DNA from: Acanthornis magna
Lineage: Eukaryota; Chordata; Aves; Passeriformes; Acanthizidae
Reading direction: 5' to 3'
DNA length: 64,000 nucleotides
Assembly (NCBI GenBank): GCA_036785705.1
Contig: JAWUZG010000137.1
Location: 310,001-374,000 of the forward strand
Part shown: piece by piece, positions 59,682 through 64,000 of the stretch
How positions within the stretch are numbered: position 1 is the stretch's first letter
How the letters are laid out: the number at the start of each line of letters is the position of its first letter
Program-made: the position numbers and the translations under genes
The notes under the pieces: model-generated
Databases searched by the model: none
What the model saw: the letters and a program-made list of their open reading frames with translations, nothing else
What the model was told of the DNA's origin: nothing

Positions 59682-62600
59682 GTATGTGAAACGTTTGGCT
59701 ACAGAGTGCTCATTTTCTTACGATGTTCTTCAGAGACCAATAGCCTTGGGCTGGGGACTGAAGCTGCAGAGGATCTCATACGTCAGAACAACAATATTTG
59801 AGGGTGGGTAGCAGGAACTAGCTGGGACTGAGATAATTTCTGTGCCCTCTCTTCTTCAGTGCTGTCAGGAAGGATAATTGTGAAGGGACTATGGTCAGAT
59901 GGGTTGTGCACACACAAGTTGTATTTGTATCTTCACTTTGGCTGTGTCAGTCCAAAGGCAGGTCCGTTTTCTCCCTGTGACTTGGCAGCTTTGTTTTCCT
60001 GGAGCCAGCTATCAGGGCTGCCTTCTGGCAGTGCCTTTTGTAAAAAGAAGGAAGCACAATCTGAAAAAAAAAAAAAAAATAAAGACTGCTCTCACTTAAC
60101 TGGGTTATAGAGTCTGATTATTTCAATGAAGGTAAAGATTATTCCTTTCCCTCCCCTTCCATCCTCTGTGAAGTTAAATTCCAGACCATCTGGTACTGTG
60201 AATATATCTACTGTTAAATTTCACAGAGATCTCCGAGCAGCAGAGAAGAGTTAAGTGGTCATGGAATTGGTCCACAACCTTACCACTCTGCTTAAAGGCT
60301 TACTGTACCTAACACATCTTTACGCAGTGTGTAAATTCTGAGCTAAAACACCTCTTCCAGGGCTAAAAGAGCAATTAATTTCATGAAGCATTGGTTCTGC
60401 AACCATTTTTGGAGGCCAAACTCCTGTTAACCAGTGCCACATGTGGCGGGTTTCTTGATCTGGAATAGAGCACTGAGCAGACCACATCTGGCTCATATAA
60501 AACTTTAGGACATAATTGCATATGGCTTTCATCACTATCGTCTTATGATGCATTTTAATTTATCTTATGGAGTTGAAGGGCTCTTTGTGCTCTTACCAAT
60601 GATCTTCAGTTGTTCAGGCCACTTCTTTTAGATTATTTGAATTACTTTGTAAACAGCTGTAGGTACAAACTACAGCTCTGGAAAAAAAAATCAAAATTAT
60701 ACTAAATGCATTAAAGAATGTTAATGATATGCACCATTTTATCATGAAAACAAAGCAAAGATTGGGAAGGAGTAGAGACAGGGAAGATGAAAGCAGGAGA
60801 CACATTTTCAGTATGCTAGAAAAAAATGATTGAAGAAGATTCAAGAAAATTCTTCACTTCTCTGCTTTCCTTCCTATTTGGGGGGGTAGAGGGAGAAAGT
60901 ACTTTTTGTTCCCTTCTAGAAAGAGGCAGAGGTTGTCCTTTTGCAGATTTTCTGATTTTTTTTTTATTTTTTATGTCAAGATTTGCATGGAAGTCTTTTA
61001 GGAGGTACAAAGTAACAGGAAAACAGAAAAAAGCTGTCAAAAAAAGGTTTAGGAGAAAGGAAACAGAGAAGCAAATGCAGCAAAACCCCTTTCACTTGTA
61101 TGCTTGTACACTTATTTTTTCCCTATTCCATCTTTCTTCTGCTCACACCTGCATCACACTTTTTGTCTCTTGCTTAGTTCTGCCACGATGATTCATGATC
61201 ACCCTGTACACTGTTTTTCAGGATCTTTAGTACAGGGTTCACACACTGACAGAGCTTTAGAAAATTGTCCCAGGAGCTGAGTCAGAACTGTGCGCTAGAG
61301 AGGTCATTCTTCTGATTTTGGTGCTGTGTGGCTGTTGGGGCTGAAAGGGAACAGGAGAGAGTTCTTTCAGGGAGTGAACTGTGCTGTGATTAGGGAGCTG
61401 ATGAAGCTTTAGTGACCTCTCAGCTCTTTCTAAGGAACTGTGGTTTGGCATCCCTAAATAATATGAGGATTAAATGGCATAGAAGTCTCAAAATTTGAAA
61501 ACCTTTAGTATCTAGAATATATAAATGAAGCCTGGTAAGCCATACAATAGTGTACCGTCTATTCTGTGCAGTTTCTCAATTACTTCCAAATTGGAGAGTT
61601 GCAAAAAGGGCGAGTCTGAAGACAGAATGAAAGGCGAGGCCTGTGTGACTTTGTGTATTTTGTGGCCAATCAGCACCACTGAGAGGCTGTTTTATATTAG
61701 AGTGGATCAAAGTGCAGCATGAGCAAAGGTGTCACACACTTTTTACCTGGATGCTTTGCCTCTCAGAAAGCTTACTATGCCCTTCAGAAAGCGCAGCCCA
61801 TAGTTTAGCCAAAGGTTTTAGTTTGTACCAAATGCACAATATGTACCTTTTTTTTTCCCCCCCCCGTTTGTAGAAAAAGATTAGATGTTTCAGAGGCCTT
61901 TAGGATAGCCTGTAATTTCAAATGGCCAGTGCCTGGTTTGTGGATACAGCAGTGCTGGAGAGTGTCTGCAGGATGACTGAGAATTATAAACTGTGATTCT
62001 AGATTTATAGGAAATGTCATGTTTTTGATATACTGGGAACAGTTTGGCAGACAGTTCTTTCCTTAGTGCTTCAATGTTGTTTTTTTTACAGAAACAGCAT
62101 GGCTTTTTGACCATACTTCTTGAGACATTTGGGGTTTTTACTCAATGCAGATCACGATGTTTCAAGAATGTCGTCTGTTGCTCTCCTGTATTTTGCAAAT
62201 GTAGTTGATTCTATAATTAGCTGTGCCAAACATACTCAGTGAAGCTGTGTTTTTGAAGTGCTTGCCAGAAGCATGTGACTTACCACATCTTTTATAAACA
62301 TAGAGATATTGCCGTGTGCTAGCAACTTAAGCTAGCATTTGGAAATTCATGGTATAACAGTAAAATTACTAGTGTGGTAATTGCACTGAGGGGTCCCAGA
62401 ATGTAATAGTAACAAACTCTATGGCTAATTCATTTTGCTGACATGAAAAGGACATCTGGCCAAACGTGCATAGTCCAGATTAAATCCAAATTTTTGCCTT
62501 TGTAAGTCCATGACTCCTGCAGAGAACCACGTGTTTCTTGACCCCTTCTAGATTGGCATATGTGTTCTCTGAAGTCATTAATGTCTGCCTTTGTAAGATC

Positions 62601-62954
62601 CCAAACAATCTACAACTGGCTAATAGAACCTGCTGAGCACATGGTAGAAAAAGACCCAAAATATTATTCTGTTGAGACCTTTCAGCAGGCTATTGCATTT
62701 CACATCAGAGGATAAGGCACTTTGCTGGTGGCTGAAGTGAAACTGTTATAACCTTTGTCAAATTATGGCAATGTTGTTAGAATTAATGAGCTGACAATTT
62801 TAAACTTTTTGAGATCCTTAGGTTACATTCTGTAGAAGTGAAATAATTGCTTTATGCTTGCAAGAAATTTTGGTCATAGTAAATGAATAAAAGATTATGG
62901 TGAATCATTATGCAGAAAATCCATAAAATCATTATTGAAATAGAGGAACCAATG

Positions 62955-62982
62955 AATAGAATAGAATAGAATAGAATAGAAT
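62955..62982. repeat. (AATAG)n microsatellite
   Basis: Five to six uninterrupted AATAG pentamers. This is a simple repeat, common in bird and mammal genomes. Confidence 0.9.
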
Positions 62983-63592
62983 ATACAATTTAAGATTGTG
63001 ACGATTAGTCTCAAGATGAAGTATTGTAGGTTCTTGACAACACAGTTAAAAATTTACATAGGGAAAAAAGTGTCCTATTTTTGCTGAACACACCTGCTAT
63101 CCATTGTATTTGAAAATGTAAATATTGTAAAGTTTATTAAAACTGGATCATTCCTATGACTGCTAATGTTATTTTTATGAAGAGTGCCTATGTCAGAGCA
63201 TGTAAATTGCATTATGATTATTGAGAAGCGGCAGATGAATATTTTCTCTTGCACTGCCTTCAAAAAACCTGCTTTTGCCTTAAAATAATCATTTCCCACT
63301 TGCTACAGAACAATTTAGTGTAACATTAATATAAACAAGTTAAATGAGCTCTGTGTTAATAGTGGAACCTGTAACAGAGCCAATCATTCCTCATGCCTAC
63401 TCTATTATGCTTTTTAGAGGGAGGCTTGCCTTTTGCAAGCAGAGTCTTCATAGCCTCACTGGCAATATTAATTGCAGTCTCGTCTGCAATGTGAGATTGA
63501 AGTTAGGCACAGGAGAACAGATGAGCTTTATTGTTCAGACTCGCCTCCAGAAAGGAAAGGTGCTTGTAACCATTCATCTTTTCTCTTTCCAG

Positions 63593-63794
63593 AGGAAAAG
63601 CCTGTAAAGTTCAGCTGCTGTGACTGCGACACGTGCTCCTCACACCTCACCTGCTCATCCTCTGAGACGCAGATGGACTGCAACACATTCCCAGCACAGC
63701 TCCACGATGTGTCTCTGGCTCCTGACTGTTTCTGTGGAGAGCACTCCCAGGTCATTGCACTGCAGCCAGGCCTGGATCTTTGGAGAGAAATGCA
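63593..63794 (+). other. Candidate cysteine-rich exon of unknown identity
   Basis: After a good acceptor (CTTTTCTCTTTCCAG, ending at 63,592) the plus strand is open. It reads EKPVKFSCCDCDTCSSHLTC, then SSSETQMDCNTFPAQLHD, then VSLAPDCFCGEHSQVIALQP, then GLDLWREMQARRR. Seven or more cysteines and balanced composition look more like real coding sequence than the surrounding DNA. I do not recognise a family and see no donor before the tandem repeat begins, where the frame dissolves. It could be a terminal exon or a decayed one. Confidence 0.3.
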
Positions 63795-64000
63795 GGCTCG
63801 GAGAAGGTTGGCTGAGGGTGTGTTCCCAAGGCTCAGAGAAGGTTGGCTGAGGGTGTGTTCCCAAGGCTCGAAGAAGGTTGGCTGAGGGTGTGTTCAGAGG
63901 CTCAGAGAAGGTTGGCTGAGGGTGTGTTCAAAGGCTCAGAGAAGGTTGGCTGAGGGTGTGTTCCCAAGGCTCAGAGAAGGTTGGCTGAGGGTGTGTTCCC
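63795..64000. repeat. 34-35-bp tandem repeat reaching the window edge
   Basis: Copies start GGCTCGG or GGCTCAG at 63,795, 63,830, 63,865, 63,899, 63,933 and 63,968, giving periods of 35, 35, 34, 34 and 35. The core is GAGAAGGTTGGCTGAGGGTG followed by TGTTC and a variable CCCAA, AGA or AAA. The copies are over 90 per cent alike, and the array continues beyond the window. Confidence 0.95.

Larger units (their letters stand above)
57931..63592. other. AT-rich non-coding stretch, right flank
   Basis: The composition of the left flank returns. No intact gene is visible. It contains an A-run at about 60,064-60,080, an (AATAG)n microsatellite at 62,955-62,982, a T/C homopolymer junction at about 61,850-61,866 and one weak exon-like segment at 59,628-59,681. 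A CCAATCAG word followed about 18 bases later by TTTTATATTA lies near 61,663-61,697 and could be a promoter, but nothing else supports that. Confidence 0.5.

Noticed and set aside
60046..60110. Poly(A) run at about 60,064 as the tail of a processed retrocopy
   Set aside because: No AATAAA lies 10-30 bases upstream, no target duplication was found, and no gene is recognised in the preceding sequence.
1..64000. tRNA, rRNA, CRISPR arrays, bacterial operons
   Set aside because: None seen. The tandem repeats lack CRISPR spacing, no cloverleaf with A- and B-box words was noticed, and the genome type is animal.

Overview
This is animal nuclear DNA, most probably from a passerine bird. The case rests on CR1 LINE fragments of avian type, LTR families I recognise as passerine, an avian family-14 (OR14) olfactory-receptor fragment, an avian-style SRCR exon remnant, and what looks like the 5' end of a passerine MHC class I gene. 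No complete, intact protein-coding gene is visible. Nearly all open frames are chance or low-complexity products. All family assignments come from reading the sequence; no database search was possible.

Region 1, about 1-45,895, is AT-rich and desert-like. It holds degenerate CR1 pieces (19.2 kb +, 37.1 kb +, 42.4 kb -), faint MIR/tRNA-core SINE-like relics (16.7, 27.4 and 30.7 kb), and one complete solo LTR at 25,008-26,076 with an intact 5-bp target duplication. There are also several homopolymer-rich tracts and a locally GC-raised but non-coding segment at 5.05-7.56 kb.

Region 2, about 45,895-57,930, is a sharply bounded 12-kb GC-rich island and the most interesting part. It contains a frameshifted SRCR exon with a preserved splice donor (46,283-46,582), the TM6-TM7 end of an OR14-type receptor (47,427-47,720, minus), and a strongly skewed C/T-rich block. 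Next come two minus-strand LTR fragments related to the 25-kb LTR, one of which has been amplified into a 39-41-bp minisatellite. A second, different solo LTR lies at 53,668-54,312, with a 4-bp target duplication and 11-bp near-perfect terminal inverted repeats. Minus-strand sequence at 55,380-55,099 reads as an MHC class I-like promoter (kappaB cluster, then X1-like, CRE/X2, 18-bp spacer, Y/CCAAT) followed by a leader exon and splice donor. G-rich minisatellites flank it, and two large ACTGGGA-type arrays lie beyond it in inverted orientation.

MHC class I, SRCR and OR14 genes occur together on chicken microchromosome 16. Their relics lying together here suggest that the island is a decayed fragment of the avian MHC microchromosome neighbourhood, or an assembly join to one. 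That is an inference.

Region 3, about 57,930-64,000, is AT-rich again. It has weak exon-like signals at 59.6 and 63.6 kb and a 35-bp tandem repeat running off the right edge. I see no clear new biological system. The best candidate for novelty is the organisation of the MHC-like island.
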